The position numbers and the translations under genes were made by a program. 64,000 bases of DNA from Heterocephalus glaber (lineage: Eukaryota; Chordata; Mammalia; Rodentia; Bathyergidae): positions 5,729,899-5,793,898 of the forward strand of contig NW_004624842.1 of the NCBI RefSeq assembly GCF_000247695.1, given 5' to 3'. This document shows, in pieces, positions 1 through 12,461 of this stretch. Under the pieces are notes generated by a model. That model had not been told where the DNA came from. It did no database searches and saw only the letters and a list, made by a program, of their open reading frames with translations. The first letter of the stretch is position 1, and each line of letters opens with the position of its first letter.

Positions 1-80
1 CATATCTAGCTAGTGCTCAAGGCCCTAGATTTGATTCACAGTGCCAAAGACAAAAAAAAACAAAAAACAAAAAACCAAGG
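1..80 (+). mobile_element. Old ID tail at the window edge
   Basis: GTGCTCAAGGCCCTAGATTT, then GATTCACAGTGCCAAAGAC and an A-rich tail. It is the 3' half of a classical ID and continues left of the window. 80-620 holds AT-rich sequence in which I see nothing recognisable. A B1 lies at 622-735. Confidence 0.6.
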
Positions 81-825
81 TGAATTTGTAGTTTACATAC
101 AAGTATAACCTACCTCAGAAAAATAATTTAACTGGCACAAACTCGGTATTATTAACCAACTATTATTAAGTGTCTACCATATGGTGGGCTTGTACAAAAA
201 GATTCGGGCCTTGTAGGACATTTAACAAAACATCCTCCTACAGCAGTGCTTCCATTATTGAAATCACCATATGACAGATGATGTTAACAGATTTATTTAT
301 TGACTAAGTCAAATCGTATTTCCTCAGTTGGCATCAATATGTTATCTACTATTTACGTTTGCTTCAACATTGGATATTTGTTCAAAAGTCTTCCATATTT
401 GATATTCTGCAGCAGAATTTTAAGTTTAAATGAAATTTATTTTTGTGGTAGATTGTGAAAAGATTAAAAAAATTTAAAAAAATGAGAACAAATAATTTAA
501 TTTGTGAATCCCAATAACAAGCCAAAAAATTTCCTATTTCAAGAAAATAGAACATTTGGTAATTGTTACACGGCAATGAATTAAGATGCAAAATGACCTA
601 ATGGTATTTTTTTAAAAATTGGTCAAGTTTCCTGGAGCAATGATACATGCCTATAATTCAACTACTTTGGAGGCAGAGGCAAGAAGATCACATTTGAGGC
701 TGGTCTAGGCAACAGAACAAGACCCTATTTTTTTTGAGGAGGTCAAGATTTTTGCCTTTCCTTTTCTCTTTATTTTCTCAGGGGTATGTCTTGAACCCAG
801 CACTGAGGTACACCCTTCCACTCCT

Positions 826-1139
826 GAATCTTTACATTTGCTTGCATTTCTGGACGACAAATAATACTATATATGGTCTGCAAGTGTTTGTATGCAGAAG
901 TTATGATAAATTTTAACTTTTTACAATAGATTTGTATATAATTTATGGTAGTAAATGATGAAATAAGACTATTGTCCATATTTTTATATATGACCAATGA
1001 TTTTTAAATTTTTTTCAATATTTCTAAGCTATGTAATTTGTCCAAAAATGTTTTTAAACTGTTGCAAATCTGGTCCCTCTCCATCCACATATATGTGGAC
1101 CAACACAGTTCAAAACCATGTTATTCATGGGTCAACTGT
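826..1139 (-). mobile_element. MER28/Tigger2-type DNA transposon fragment
   Basis: The right end reads GGGTCAACTG, the complement of the Tigger2/MER28 terminus CAGTTGACCC. Inward the order of motifs (ACATATATGTGGACC, AAATTTTTTTCAATATTTC, GATTTGTATATAATTTATGG, GGTCTGCAAGTGTTTGT) follows that family as I remember it. The left end is truncated near 826. Confidence 0.7.
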
Positions 1140-1407
1140 GGTATGTTATAGCTGATAAGCTAGTCACATAGGATGAGAAGTGCAGGGTACAATTTTAAAT
1201 GTGGTAGCCTGGTTGGCCTCACTAAGAAAGAGGTGAAGAAAAGAGTCACAGGATAGTTGAAGAAAGAGCAGTTTCAATAAAGGTCCCAAGGCAATACCAT
1301 GCCTGGACCATTCAAGGAATTGCAAATTCTGTATGGCTGGGAAAGTGATAGGATATGAGTTCAGAGAGTTTATCTGGAAGCAGGCAGAGAAGCAGATCAC
1401 AGAAGGC

Positions 1408-1570
1408 TTAAAGGCCATAATACACACAATTCCAGCACTGGGGAGACTAAGGCAGAAGGATGGAGTTTGAGGCCAGACAGGGGTACATAGCTGAGACCCT
1501 GTTCCTCAAAAAAAAAGGAAGAGGAGAACAAGAAGAAAAGGAGGAGGAGGAAGTAGTAGTAGTATGAAGA

Positions 1571-1608
<38 letters not shown>

Positions 1609-2525
1609 AGCCATGGGCAGGATGGGGTGGGGTGTGTGTCAATCTTTATTTTGAGTAAAATTGGTATCATTAATCTTTTTTTTGCGGGGGTGGGGGGGTA
1701 CCAGGGATCGAACTTGGGTCCTTGCGCTTGCGAAGCAGGTGGCAGAACCACTGAACTACATCCCTGGCCCAGTATCATTAATCATTAACAGGCTTATAAT
1801 CAGAGAGCTGACAGGACCTGACTAAATTTTGATCATCATCACAGGGTAGTGAGAAGGTACAGCCAGCCAGTGAGACAGGAGGAAACACAACAGAGTAAGA
1901 AGCCCTAGAAATCAAATGAAGAAAGTGTTTCAAAAGGTAAAGAGTGGGGCCGGGGATTTAGCTCAGTGGCACTGCGACTGCCTCGAAAGCACAAGGTTCT
2001 GAGTTCGGTACCCAGTACCAAAAAAAAAGTAAAGAGTGGCTAGGCAAGAGGGGAGAGTGAGCACATCTATAATCCCAGGTACCTACCTAGAGGCTAGGGA
2101 AAGAAGATTGCAAGTTTGAGACCAGAATGGGTGATTTAGCAAGATCCTGTCTACAAAAACAAATAAAGAAATAAAGTGGTAGAGATATCTACCTACATAG
2201 CCCAGGCTGGCCTCAAACTCTCAATCTTCCTGCCTCAGCCACTTAAGTACTGGGATTATACCACTGTCCACTCTGCTTAAATCTAGTTCTTAAAAAGGTT
2301 TTTGTTTTACAGTACTGGGGATTGATCCCAAGGCCTTCACACCGAGCTAGATACCTAGCTCTTTCTCATTTATTCATTTATTTAAATTTTGAGACAGAAT
2401 ATCTCACTTTTTCAGTTTTCTGAGACAGGGTTTTGATATGTAGTCCAGGATGGCCTCAAATCTGAGATCCTATATCAGCCTTCTGAATGCTGATATTACA
2501 GGTGTGTGCCATCATGCCCAGCTGA
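1408..2525. repeat. SINE cluster
   Basis: B1+ 1408-1518; young ID- 1676-1771 (TSD GTATCATTAATC); young ID+ about 1946-2028 (TSD GTAAAGAGTGG); B1-like+ 2040-2165; B1- 2190-2280; old ID- 2296-2362; B1- 2416-2523. 2525-3045 shows nothing further that I recognise. Confidence 0.8.
1571..1606. repeat. (GA)n microsatellite
   Basis: Near-pure GA run downstream of a purine-rich B1 tail. Confidence 0.9.
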
Positions 2526-3045
2526 CCACCCCCTTTCAGTACCCTCAATGCTAAACTTTATTCCCAACTTCAATCCATCATTTAAATGCAAAGTATTAGT
2601 AATAGAAGAGGAGAGATCTAATCAAAGTTATCCATGGTACTATATAGGGAAGGCTAGATTCCAGTTGGTGGCTGGTTCCAGAAACCAGATTTCCTGACTG
2701 CCTGCAAATTACTTTCCAGCGTCCCATAGTGCCTCTTAAATTCTAGCTCTCAAGCCATGTTCAAATTATTTGATTTATTAAAGCCAAAGGCATTAAGCCA
2801 GCACCTCCTACTTGAACAACTCCTGAGATTACCTTTCACATTTATATTCTCTATGAAGACCACCCCATAGAGCAAATCTCCAGAATACAATGTGGTGATC
2901 CAGAACTACAAGTCATATGTCAGAAGTTTCAACAAATATCTTGGATGTCAAGATTTATTAATATAATTTATAAGCAAACCACATAGGAAGGGTCCAAGAG
3001 CTTTCAATGATGATTGTGTGGTATTTGTTGGTAAAAAAGGGGGTC

Positions 3046-4375
3046 TAGGGCCAGGGATTTAGCTCAGCGGTGCTGCGCCTGCCTTGCAGGCAGAAGGACC
3101 CGGGTTCAATCCCTGGTACCAAAACAAACAAACAAACAAACAAAAAACCCCAGTATTGAAAAAGGGGTGGGGGGGGAGTTGTCTTGGGCCAGGGAAGTAG
3201 CTCAGCAGCACAGCACCTGCCTGGCAAGTGTGAGGTCCTGAGTTCAATCCTCGATTCCCCTCCCCCCAAAAAAAGGGTGGCTCTTGGTATGTTGTCCCAG
3301 CTGACTTCAAACTCTTAGGTTCAAGCGATCTCCTGGTTTCTGACTAGTTGGAACTACTAGTATACATCACCCTACCTGGCTTATATTACTAATTTTTAGT
3401 ACAAAATTAAAATAATCTGCATCATTTTTGTTGTTGTTGTTTTGAGACACTGTCTTACTAAGTAGCTCAAACTGGCCTCCAACTCTCAATCCTCCCCCTT
3501 AGCTTCCAGAGTACAGATGTGTCACCATGCCCAGGTTCATCTCCTTGTTTTGAAGCCCTTTATTTTATTTTTTTAATAGTATATCCTTTTCAAGCAGGAT
3601 CTCCCTATATACTCTAGGCCAGCCTTTGGCTAACTAGCCCAGGCTAGCTTCAAACTCTTAATCCTTCTATCTCAGCCCTCAGCCTTCCAAATGCTGGGAT
3701 TACAGGAACATGCTAGCCCACTCAACTACAGATTAGTGTTTGACAGGTACAGGGAGCATGGAAGGGAGGGGTTACCAAAGGCAAAAGGTATGAAGCGATT
3801 GGTAAATTCTCTGCGCCCCCAATTTTGAGACAGGGTCTTGATAAATCACTAAATTGCCCAGGTGGGGGTCAAACTTATGATCTTCCTGCCTCAGCCTTCC
3901 AGAGTGCTAGAAGTTTACCATTCTAATTGTAGTGCCAGTTTCACAAGTATATATACTTGACATATATACATGTCAAAATTTAGCAAGCTGTATGCCTTTA
4001 ATACCTCTAGTTTATTGTGAGTCAATTATACCTTAAGCTTTTAAAGAGAAAGAATAAAATGGCCAGGTGCAGTAGCACAGGCCTATAATCTCAGCATTCT
4101 GGGAGGCTGAGGCAGAAGGATCACAAGTTCAAGGGCCAGGGATTTAGCTCAGTGGTTCTGCCACCTGCCTTTCAAGTGCAAAGTCCCGAGTTCAAAAACA
4201 AAACAAAACAAAAAAACAACGCAGCTTCCTGGGGCCGGGGATTTATCTCAGTGGTGCCATGCCTGCCCCACAAGCACAAGGTCCTGAGTTGGATCCCTGG
4301 TACCACAAAAAAAACAAGTTCAAGCCCAGCCTGGGCAACTTGGGTAGGGAGACCTTGTTCCAAAACAAAAAATTT
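3046..4375. repeat. SINE cluster with IDs nested in a B1
   Basis: ID+ 3048-3150; ID+ 3186-3274; B1- 3280-3381, 3431-3536, 3575-3722, 3823-3920. A plus B1 begins at 4061, stops at 4136 (CACAAGTTCAAG), and resumes at 4316 (CAAGTTCAAGCCCAGCCTGG) after two ID+ copies (4137-4220 and 4231-4315). The first of the two lacks the GATCCCNGGTACC end. Confidence 0.8.
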
Positions 4376-4411
4376 AAAAGACCCTGACTGGGTCCAATCC
4401 CTAGTAACAAA

Positions 4412-4460
4412 TATACATACACACTACACACACACAGACACACACACACACACACACACG
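4412..4460. repeat. (CA)n microsatellite
   Basis: Interrupted CA run, probably grown from an old SINE tail. Confidence 0.9.
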
Positions 4461-4487
4461 GAGAATAAAACAAAAGTATATTCAAGG

Positions 4488-4517
4488 AATAGTTCGATCC
4501 CCGGCACACACACAAAA
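4488..4517 (+). mobile_element. Severely 5'-truncated ID (30 bp)
   Basis: Only AATAGTTCGATCCCCGGCAC and an A/C-rich tail are present, between perfect 16-bp TSDs AAAAGTATATTCAAGG (4472-4487, 4518-4533). Box A is absent. Confidence 0.85.
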
Positions 4518-5159
4518 AAAAGTATATTCAAGGGAACAACTGATAAAGGTTTAAAAAGAAAGCACTGTTTAAGAGGAGCCCTAAGAATTCCATGCAATTT
4601 GAAACAGCTGGATATGAAAAGACAGCAAAACAAGCCAAATGAACATCTATACACAGTGAGATACACAGGTCTGAAAAACAAAAAGGAATCAATTCTGGAG
4701 AAACAGAAGACAGAGCAGCAGCAGAAGGTGACAGGTAACTCAATACCTCATTAATCTATTTCACACTATTTATAGTGCATTCCCCTTGATCTGTCAGCTT
4801 TTTAAAATGCAAAAGTCAAGATTCCTCTCCTGGCTCATTTCATTGATAAATACAAATAGTACAACTGAAACACATGGCCCACAGCTTCTCACAGGTCCTG
4901 ACCAGACACTTAAAACTTGGTTCAATTTGCTTTCAAACACTATTTTTCAAAAAGACCTAACATACCTTGCATAATTCATCTTGATAGGAAGTATTCAAGG
5001 AGACACACAGTTTAGAAAAAAAAATCTGAAACAGATTTAAGTTGCTTCAAACAAGGAAAAACCACATATAAAAATAACAGCCCATGTTATAAACGCATCA
5101 CAAATGTCATATTTTAAATAACCCAGTGAAAAGGAACTAACAGATCATTCACATTCCTA

Positions 5160-5395
5160 GCTCAATCAAAGATCTATCCTTTACCTCTTTTCCAACCTTC
5201 TGCTATAAAATCAAATGCCATCTTCTCAATAAAATCTCTGAATTCCCTTGTCACCACACTCCCTTGATAGTAGCTTCACTATGTTCCCTTGATACAATTA
5301 CTTTCCTGCCCTTAACACTATACTATACTTGAACAATAATTATTTCCTTAAGTATTAGAGGTAGAGTACTACCCTACTCATCACAAAGTCTAAGC
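5160..5395 (+). mobile_element. L2 LINE 3' fragment
   Basis: AAATGCCATCTTCTCAATAA followed by CCCTTGTCACCACACTCCC follows the L2 ORF2 end (A-A-T-G-T-C-A-C-C-T-C-C-type string and CCTTCCCTGACC equivalent). Divergent, old copy. Confidence 0.5.
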
Positions 5396-5399
5396 AATA

Positions 5400-5615
5400 T
5401 TTTGTATATACTAGGTTCTAAAACAGGGGAAAGAGGTATTTTATGGCATAAGGGCAAAGGTAGCAACACCTAGAGAGGTCTCGAGACCAAACCCAAGTAG
5501 TGTCATAACCGCAGCTCACTGGGGCTGGGGGAATAGGTTCATGGGGGTTCACTACATTATTCTATTTTTTTACATACATTCAAAATTCTCCACAAATAAA
5601 ACTGTAGGTTAAGAT
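5400..5615 (+). mobile_element. L1 3'UTR/tail fragment (old)
   Basis: Contains GTTCATGGGGGTTCACTACA, then CATTCAAAATTCTCCACAAA, then TAAAAC, the order seen at the 3' ends of ancient mammalian L1 elements. Confidence 0.6.
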
Positions 5616-6125
5616 ATGATTAAGCCCTTCTTATTCTTACTTTCCTACCTACTTTGCAACTTTTCTTTTGCCTTTTAACTTGATCTTTGCCAGTCTCCCC
5701 ACTTTGTTGTCAACAGGTCCACTGGGTCATTAGACATTTAGCAAATGGTGGTTAGGAGGATAAAAGACAGACCCTTTGCACAGGCTGGGGAATTCCAAAT
5801 GCTAGACTTTTGGCTCCACAATGTCTGATTCAGAAGAACTGCTGGGAGCTATTAGTTTAGCTCGCCCACCCAGGCATGTAAGACTTCTAAAGTTCCTTTT
5901 ACACTACTCTCATATGTCTCTCATTTATGCCAAACAGTTTAGTGATTGTATGCTTTCCTTTGGCATGGGAACAGATCAGGCCCGGTTTGACCACAGACAT
6001 CACAAGGAAGATCTTAGGATAAGGAATCCAGAATCAAACAGAGTCAAATGTGGAACTACAACAGTGTTTTGTTTTGTTTTGATTATTTTCTAGTGGCAGC
6101 AATAATTCAACAAAAATGTATTTCT

Positions 6126-6208
6126 TTTTTTTTGGTACCAGGGATCGAACTCAGGTCCTTGCGCTTGCGAGGCAGGCGGTGGAACCACTGAGCTAAATCC
6201 CTGGCCCC
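6126..6208 (-). mobile_element. Young ID SINE
   Basis: TSD AAAAATGTATTTCT at 6112-6125 and 6209-6222, perfect. Confidence 0.93.
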
Positions 6209-6329
6209 AAAAATGTATTTCTAAATCTTCAAATACTAGTATATATGATAACAATATGTGAGAAGGAGTCTGGCCTAAATGAGAGCATTTGTCATTTTGT
6301 AAGCATCCCCTGTACTTTCCTACCTCTGA

Positions 6330-7100
6330 GGTTTTTGTTTTTTTGTTTTGTTTTGTTGGGGGGGGGGGGATACTGGGAACAGAACCCAGGGCCTTTGTAT
6401 TGATCTACATGCTCCCAGCCCTTTATAAAACCTTTTTAGTCTGAGTCAAGGTCTCACTAAATTGCTGTTGCCCAGGCTGGGTTTGACCATATGCTTCTCC
6501 TCCTTCACCCTCCCATAGTGCTAGAATTACAGGCATGTACCACAACCGGCTTCCTACTTCTGTGCCTCTGCTAACACTTTCCTATATACCTGAACTGTGG
6601 CCTAGATTGATCTTTGCTTATATTTGCTTTCATCCTCCATCTTTGGACTGTCAAATCATACTCCTCCTTCAATGAATATGTACCAACTATTTCCCCCTGC
6701 ACAGCCTCATGGCACTTAGTTCCTAAACTCTTGTTCTCAATTCATCCCTGCTCCTACACACCTATGAGCCATCTTTATTTCTTTGAAGGCCACAGGCACT
6801 TTGTAAAGCGCTTTTCTTCTATCAAGAATGGGATGGTCAGGCCGGGGATTTAGCTCAGTGGTTTCACCGCCTGCTGCACAAGCGCAAGGACCTGAGTTCG
6901 ATCCCCGGTACCAAAAAAAAAAGGGCATGAGGATCTGGGCAAGGTGGTGCATGCTTGTAATCCCAGCACTTGGGAGGCTGAGGCAGGAGGACTGCTGTAA
7001 GTTTGAGGCCAGCCTGGGCAACATAGTGTGTTCAAGGCCAGACCGAGCTATACAGCAACACCCTATCTCAAAACACAACACAACACAATAAAACAAAACA
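6330..7100. repeat. SINE cluster
   Basis: Old ID- 6330-6421; B1- 6437-6551; young ID+ 6840-6922 (TGCTGCACAAG subfamily); B1+ with the internal duplication 6934-7100. 6552-6838 has no recognised element. Confidence 0.8.
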
Positions 7101-7235
7101 AAAGTGGGCATGAGACCTAAAAGCTCAATCAGGCTATTTTTTTGGACTCCTATGTGAAATGCTAAACAAGTCCTCTTATGCTCTTTCATGACAATAAGGC
7201 ATAAGAATATGCAGCATTAAAAGTTAAGCCAGCTT

Positions 7236-7318
7236 GGCCAAGGATTTAGCTCAGTGGTTCTGATGCCTGCCTCGAAAGTGCAAGGTCCTAAGTTCGATCC
7301 TCGGTACAAAAAAAAAAA
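7236..7318 (+). mobile_element. Young ID SINE
   Basis: TSD GTTAAGCCAGCTT at 7223-7235 and 7319-7331. Confidence 0.93.
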
Positions 7319-7369
7319 GTTAAGCCAGCTTTAAAAGGATTTAAGACACTTAGCAAGATAGAGAAGAGA

Positions 7370-7448
7370 GGGCTGGGGATTTAGCTCAGTGGTTCCCCCG
7401 CCTGCCTCACAAGTGCAAGGTCCTAAGTTCGATCCCCGGTAGCAAAAA
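7370..7448 (+). mobile_element. Young ID SINE
   Basis: TSD CAAGATAGAGAAGAGA (16 bp) at 7354-7369 and 7449-7464. The end reads GGTAGC instead of GGTACC. Confidence 0.93.
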
Positions 7449-7807
7449 CAAGATAGAGAAGAGAAATCAAGAAGCCAAGTTATTAACTGGCATCATAGAG
7501 CTGTTGTATCAACTAATCCTCAAGCCATTCCATCATACTACCTCTGGATCTTTTCTAGTCCACACGTTAACATACCTCCTTTGTCATTTATGCCCTGTGA
7601 GTTCTCAGAAATCAAATCATTAGAAAGTAATTTTCTTTTCAATACTCAACTATATAAACTCATTTATTTTGGTATCCTCATAAGACTTTCTCCACTTCTT
7701 CCTCCTAGATAATACATACAAAGCACTTTATTACATATGAAACACAAGTATATGGTATTAGTAAGACATGTTCAAACCACTGAATAAAAATGCAACACTA
7801 ATTTTCA

Positions 7808-7881
7808 GCCAGGGATTTAGCTCAGTGGTTCCACCGCCTGCCTAGCAAATGCAAGGTCCTGAGTTTGATCCCCGGTACCAA
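7808..7881 (+). mobile_element. Young ID SINE
   Basis: TSD AACACTAATTTTCA at 7794-7807 and 7882-7895. The A-tail is almost absent. Confidence 0.92.
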
Positions 7882-8529
7882 AACACTAATTTTCATATAT
7901 GAATCCTCTTCCCTACTTACCATTAGTCATATGAAATTCTGCAACAGTAGGGACAGTCCTATGCAGACTTCTTCAAACATAAATTCAGTTTTCCTTCCTA
8001 CCAACTACATAAATTTACCAGATGTCTGGCCTTATTAAAAGCAAGATCTGTGGCAATGATGGAGTTAACTAGTCCACCAGAAATTCAAACCTGAAATCTG
8101 GTTTAGTGTTCTAAGCATATGACTCTCCCTGTCCACAGAGGAGAACACAGGCACTAGGCTCTAAAGCTGTATATAAGCTGCTTTGTAGCAGACTTGTGTA
8201 TTTTCAAACAGGCCCAAATTATAAAATAAATTATCCACATTCAAAAAATAGTATTTACCCAGGGAAAGCAGAGCTCTCCTGGATAATCCTTTCCTGGAAA
8301 TGCAACCATCCCTCAACCAAAAGGATTCCCAGAGCTGTAACACCAGCACTGAGATAACGATCAACCTTCCAGACCCCACCAGCTAATCCTTGAAAGTTGG
8401 CCACCAAACCCTGAATGTGGGCCAGTATCAGATAGATTGTTCCTTTCTAGCCACCCAAGCTGGAGTCCATTCTTATCTTCACTCTCACTTAACAATTACA
8501 ACTATTTTTCTCCTGTTATAACAGAAAAT

Positions 8530-9465
8530 GGGCCAGGGATTTAGCTCAGTGGCATTCCTCCTGCCTCCCAAGCACAAAGTCCTGAGTTCGATCCCCAGTA
8601 CCAAAAATTCCCCCAAAAAGCAGAAAAGCAAAGGATTCCCCCCCCAAAATGTATTTAAAATCAGGTATTTTACCAGAAGTATGCTTATAACTGTAATCAC
8701 GGCGAATCAGGAGTCTAAGGCAGGAGGATCACAAGTTTGAGGTCAGCTTGAGGTACACAGCAAATTCAGTGAGAACTTGTCTCAAAGAACAAATAAAAGG
8801 TTCAAAGCTAGTCTGGGCAACTTACTGAGACCCCATTCCAATATAAGCTAAAAGAGGGTCGGGGATTTAGCTCAGTGGTTCTGCTGCCTACCTCACAAGC
8901 GCAAGGTCCTGAGTTCGATCCCCAGTACCAAAACAAAACAAAACAAAGCTTGGGGCCAGGGATTTAGCTCAGTGGTTTTGCCCCCTGCTGCACAAGCACA
9001 AGGACCGGAGTTTGATCCCTAGTACCAAAAAAAAAAAGCTTAAAGAGTCTGGCTATGTATGTAGTTCAATGACAGAGTGGTTACCTAGCATATGCAAGCC
9101 CTTGGATTCAATCCCCAGTATCAGAAAAGAAGTTTTAAATTTGGAAAACATTTTTTGCCATTAAATGCATTACTTGGGCCAGAGATTTAGCTCAGTGGTG
9201 CCACCACCTGCCTCGAAAGCACAAGGTCCCGAGTTCGATCTCTGGGACCAAAAACAAAAACAAAAATCATTACTTAAAGAGCCCAAGGATACAGCCCACA
9301 AGCTTACAATACACCCAAGTTCTTTTATAGAGAAAAAACAGCATTTTACAAAATGTTCTAGGTAATACCAATCCCTTGAAACATTACCACAGAGGAATAA
9401 TCTGTGGTAGTCAAATGAGTTCAGTACACACAAGGCCCTGAATTTGATCCCTAGCACCACCAGAA
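8530..9465. repeat. SINE cluster
   Basis: ID+ 8530-8616; B1+ 8680-8855 (rearranged); ID+ 8857-8947; ID+ 8953-9039; classical old ID+ 9049-9124; ID+ 9177-9267 (TSD CATTACTT); old ID tail+ 9417-9462. Three young IDs in about 400 bp. Confidence 0.82.
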
Positions 9466-9472
9466 ACAAAAA

Positions 9473-9496
9473 TGAGAGAGAGAGAGAGAGAGAGAC
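9473..9496. repeat. (GA)n microsatellite
   Basis: Pure GA run after an old ID tail. Confidence 0.9.
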
Positions 9497-10200
9497 CAAC
9501 CTGAGTCAAAGGTTGATAATAAAGGTCTCATTTTGGATCCTCTGATTCAGAGAGACCAAATCAGTGAAAAAGTCCGGATTCATCATTTATCTGTTCTATT
9601 GATCATTTTGAAAGCAGTCTTTCAAGTCCTGGCTTAGATGACATTTTCCACATGCAAACTTTATTCTACTTCATCTTCATCTGTCTTGTTCAGTTTCTTG
9701 AGTGCACAGGTCATACCACTCACTAGGTATCAAGTTTCTTAAGATCTGGGAAATCTGACTTACATAAAATTCCCAGCTCTCTGCCTTTCATAAATAAAGA
9801 TATTAAATATATTTTTAGGCTTCTGAAATATGTACAAATCACAATCTCCAGACTGCAGAGAAATAAAATTTGAATAATCAGAGACAAATATTTATTGTAA
9901 AACATATATAAATTAAATAGTTTATAATAAATTATACCTAAGAGATTAAGGAGAACAATAATTTTTAGAAAGGCTCCTGAACTTAGTAGACTTCACCAAA
10001 TACATATACAAATGGCTAGCTCAACATAGTTGGATTATGTCTTATAATGTGGCTAAGGACATGAACAAAGCCGCTTCATCCTGTGAAATTAAACACTGGA
10101 ACGACTACATACTCAGATACTGACAGGTGTAAAGAGCTCCTTAGACCATCATTTAAATACACACCTGCACTCACTTAATTCTGCTTGTGACTTGATTCTT

Positions 10201-10311
10201 TTTTTAAGATTTCTTTTTCTTTTTCTTTTTTTTTGGCGGTACCGGAGATTGAACTCAGGACCTTGTGCTTGCAAGGCAGGTGGCAGCACCACTGAGCTAA
10301 ATCCCTGGCCC
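10201..10311 (-). mobile_element. Young ID SINE with long T-tract
   Basis: TSD TGTGACTTGATTCTT at 10186-10200, TGTGACCTGATTCTT at 10312-10326. A minus B1 follows at 10597-10731. Confidence 0.9.
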
Positions 10312-10819
10312 TGTGACCTGATTCTTGCTCTAAATGTTGCAATACAAACCAGATGAGTAAAGTAAGAACTAAAAAAACTTTCCAAGCCTTCCACAAATAA
10401 ACAGCTCTCAGAGTAGTCTTCAGAGAACAGTCTTCCTCACAAGGAAATATAATTTAAGATTTTTACTTTATTAAAATCATTTTGAAATTTTTATCTAGCT
10501 TTATTGAAAAATGTAGGCACACACAATGATCTACCAGTAGTCCTCTAAGAAGCTCATTTTTAATTCTTATTTGGGTTTGTTGTTGTTTTTGTTTTTCTTG
10601 TGACAGGGGGTCTCGCTATATAGTCCAGGTTGGTCTAGAACTATGTAGCCTTGGCTGGGCTTGAACTCACAGTTCTGCCTCAGCTTCCCAGAGTGCTTTG
10701 ACTATCCACAGGCATTGTCATATTTGGCTTTGAATTTGGGTTTTGAAGAATTCTAAATTTTTAGTTTTGCCATAAAATATATTTATTAAACACAGATTTT
10801 GGTGTAGTTAAAAAACTGT

Positions 10820-11290
10820 TCTAGGCAAAAACTTCAAATAGACATTTTTCCAAAGATATACAAATAGACAATAAACATATGAAAGGATGATCAACATCAT
10901 CAGTCCCCATTGCTGGAAAGGAGGGGACATCACTGTGAGATACCATACCCACTAGATGGTTGTAATCAAAAAGACAAATAATAACGAATATTGGATGGGT
11001 GTGGTAGCACATCCCTGTAGTCCTGGCTACTGGGAGGGCAGGCAAAGACAAGAGGATCAGCCAGGGCAACACAGTAAGATCCGGTCACAAAACAATGTAA
11101 AATAAAAATAAGTATTGGCTAAGGTAGCAGAAAAACTGGAATACTTATAACACTGCTAGTAAAAATGTAAAATGGTACAGCCACTCCGGAAAACAGGCAG
11201 TTCCTCAAAAAGGACATTTCTACACAAAATTAGTAAAATTCTTAACAGCCAAAAAAGTGAAAACAAATCGAATATGCATCAACTAAATAG
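10820..11290 (+). mobile_element. L1 ORF2 3' fragment split by a B1
   Basis: 10820-10990 matches the conserved L1 stretch around CATTTTTCCAAAGA...CATATGAAA...GATCAACATCA and the AATCAAAAAGACAAATAATA segment. It resumes at about 11105 (AGTATTGGCTAAGG...ATGGTACAGCCACTCCGGAAAACAG). A plus B1 (10993-11102) is inserted between. No open frame remains. Confidence 0.8.
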
Positions 11291-11512
11291 GTAAGTAAAG
11301 TATCCTAAATCCTGATGCCAAGCACTGAGACCAGATCTCTTCTAGAATAACTGAGTGAAGTACATGTGTTCTTCCATTACCATTCCATTATGAGGCTGGT
11401 GATCAGCAAGGTCAACTTGGGCCAGCTGCTCCCTACAGCCTATCCACTGTGTAATATGTATTACAAACTGCACGGGTGGCAAACTATTCAATAAGAATAG
11501 CCCAATGAAATA

Positions 11513-12461
11513 CAGTAAAACCTTGGTTTGTGAGTATAATTTGTTCTGGAAACATGCTTGTAATCCAAAGCACTTGTATATCAAAGCAAATTTGCCATAA
11601 TATGGAAACTCAGATGATTCATTCCATGACCCAAAAATATTCATATAAAAATGATTACAGTACTGTAATATAATACAAAATAATAAAGAAAATACAAAAT
11701 ATAAAGAAATTAACCAGCGCAAAGACCCGAGTTCAACCCCCGGTACCCCAAAAAAAAAAAAAGAAAAAGAAAAAGAAACCAGCACTTACCTTTGAAAACC
11801 TTTGTGGCTCGTGTGAGGGAGACAAGAGAGGACAGTTATTGTGCAGGACAACTTGCACTATCACCAATGGAATCACTTTTATCTACTGGCTCACTAGAAT
11901 CCTTTTCTTTTCATGCAACTTTTTTTTGGGAGGGGTACTGGGGATAGAACTCGGGACCTTGCACTTAAGAGGCAGGTGGCTGAACCACTGAGCTAAATCC
12001 CTAGCCCTTCATGCAACTTTTAACAAGGAACCTATTCAATGACACTTGCTTTTGCTTCCTTTTGAGAATTCCACAGAAATGTGACGTTGCTTTGTCATTA
12101 AACACATTAGATTCATTGCACTACTACAACCTTATTCGGGTAGTGCTTTTCTAAAAAATTTTGCACTGTTTCTCACATTTTACACATCTTCCTAATCTCA
12201 TGTGAAGTGAGGGATTCCTCCCCTTTTCCTCCTCCTCCTCTGTAGATATGATCTCCTCCATAACCTCTAGCTGTTGGAAGAGGAACACTGACAATCCCAC
12301 AGGAGGAGGGGTGGGAGAGAGTGAAGAACCATTGGCTCAGATGTCATCATGTGACCTTCAGCATCACACACTCATTTATCAAGTTAAAATTTATTAGAAA
12401 TGTTTGCTTGTCTTGTGGAACACTCACAGAACAAGTTACTCACAAATTCAAAGTTTTACTG
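11513..12461 (-). mobile_element. Tigger-like (pogo) DNA transposon with intact TIRs and TA target site
   Basis: The ends are inverted repeats: CAGTAAAACCTTGGTTTGTG at 11513, and an end whose reverse complement starts CAGTAAAACTTTGAATTTGT at 12461. Both are flanked by TA (11511-11512, 12462-12463), as for Tc1/mariner/pogo insertions. On the minus strand about 12190-12020 gives a broken reading frame with FNDKATSHF and ILKRKQKQVSLNRFLV, which resembles a Tigger transposase C-terminus. Two ID SINEs are nested in it: a truncated plus copy (11715-11773) and a full minus copy (11924-12007, TSD TTCATGCAACTTTT). It is inactive. The subfamily is not assigned. Confidence 0.75.

Noticed and set aside
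1946..2028. ID elements as tRNA genes
   Set aside because: They keep box A and box B but not a foldable acceptor stem, and have A-tails and target duplications. They are tRNA-derived SINEs.
4152..4754. 200-codon plus-strand open frame
   Set aside because: It runs through two ID elements, a CA repeat and an ID tail. The composition (His/Thr from CACA, Lys/Asn from A-tails) is that of repeats.
5821..6093. 90-codon frame starting MSDSEELLGAIS
   Set aside because: A plausible start, but no homology I recognise, no splice sites in a sensible place, and a C-terminus in T-rich noncoding DNA. Treated as chance.
10149..10396. Minus-strand frames containing GQGFSSVVLPPALQAQGPEF-like peptides, recurring through the window
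   Set aside because: This peptide is simply the translation of the ID core and appears wherever an ID is read in that frame.
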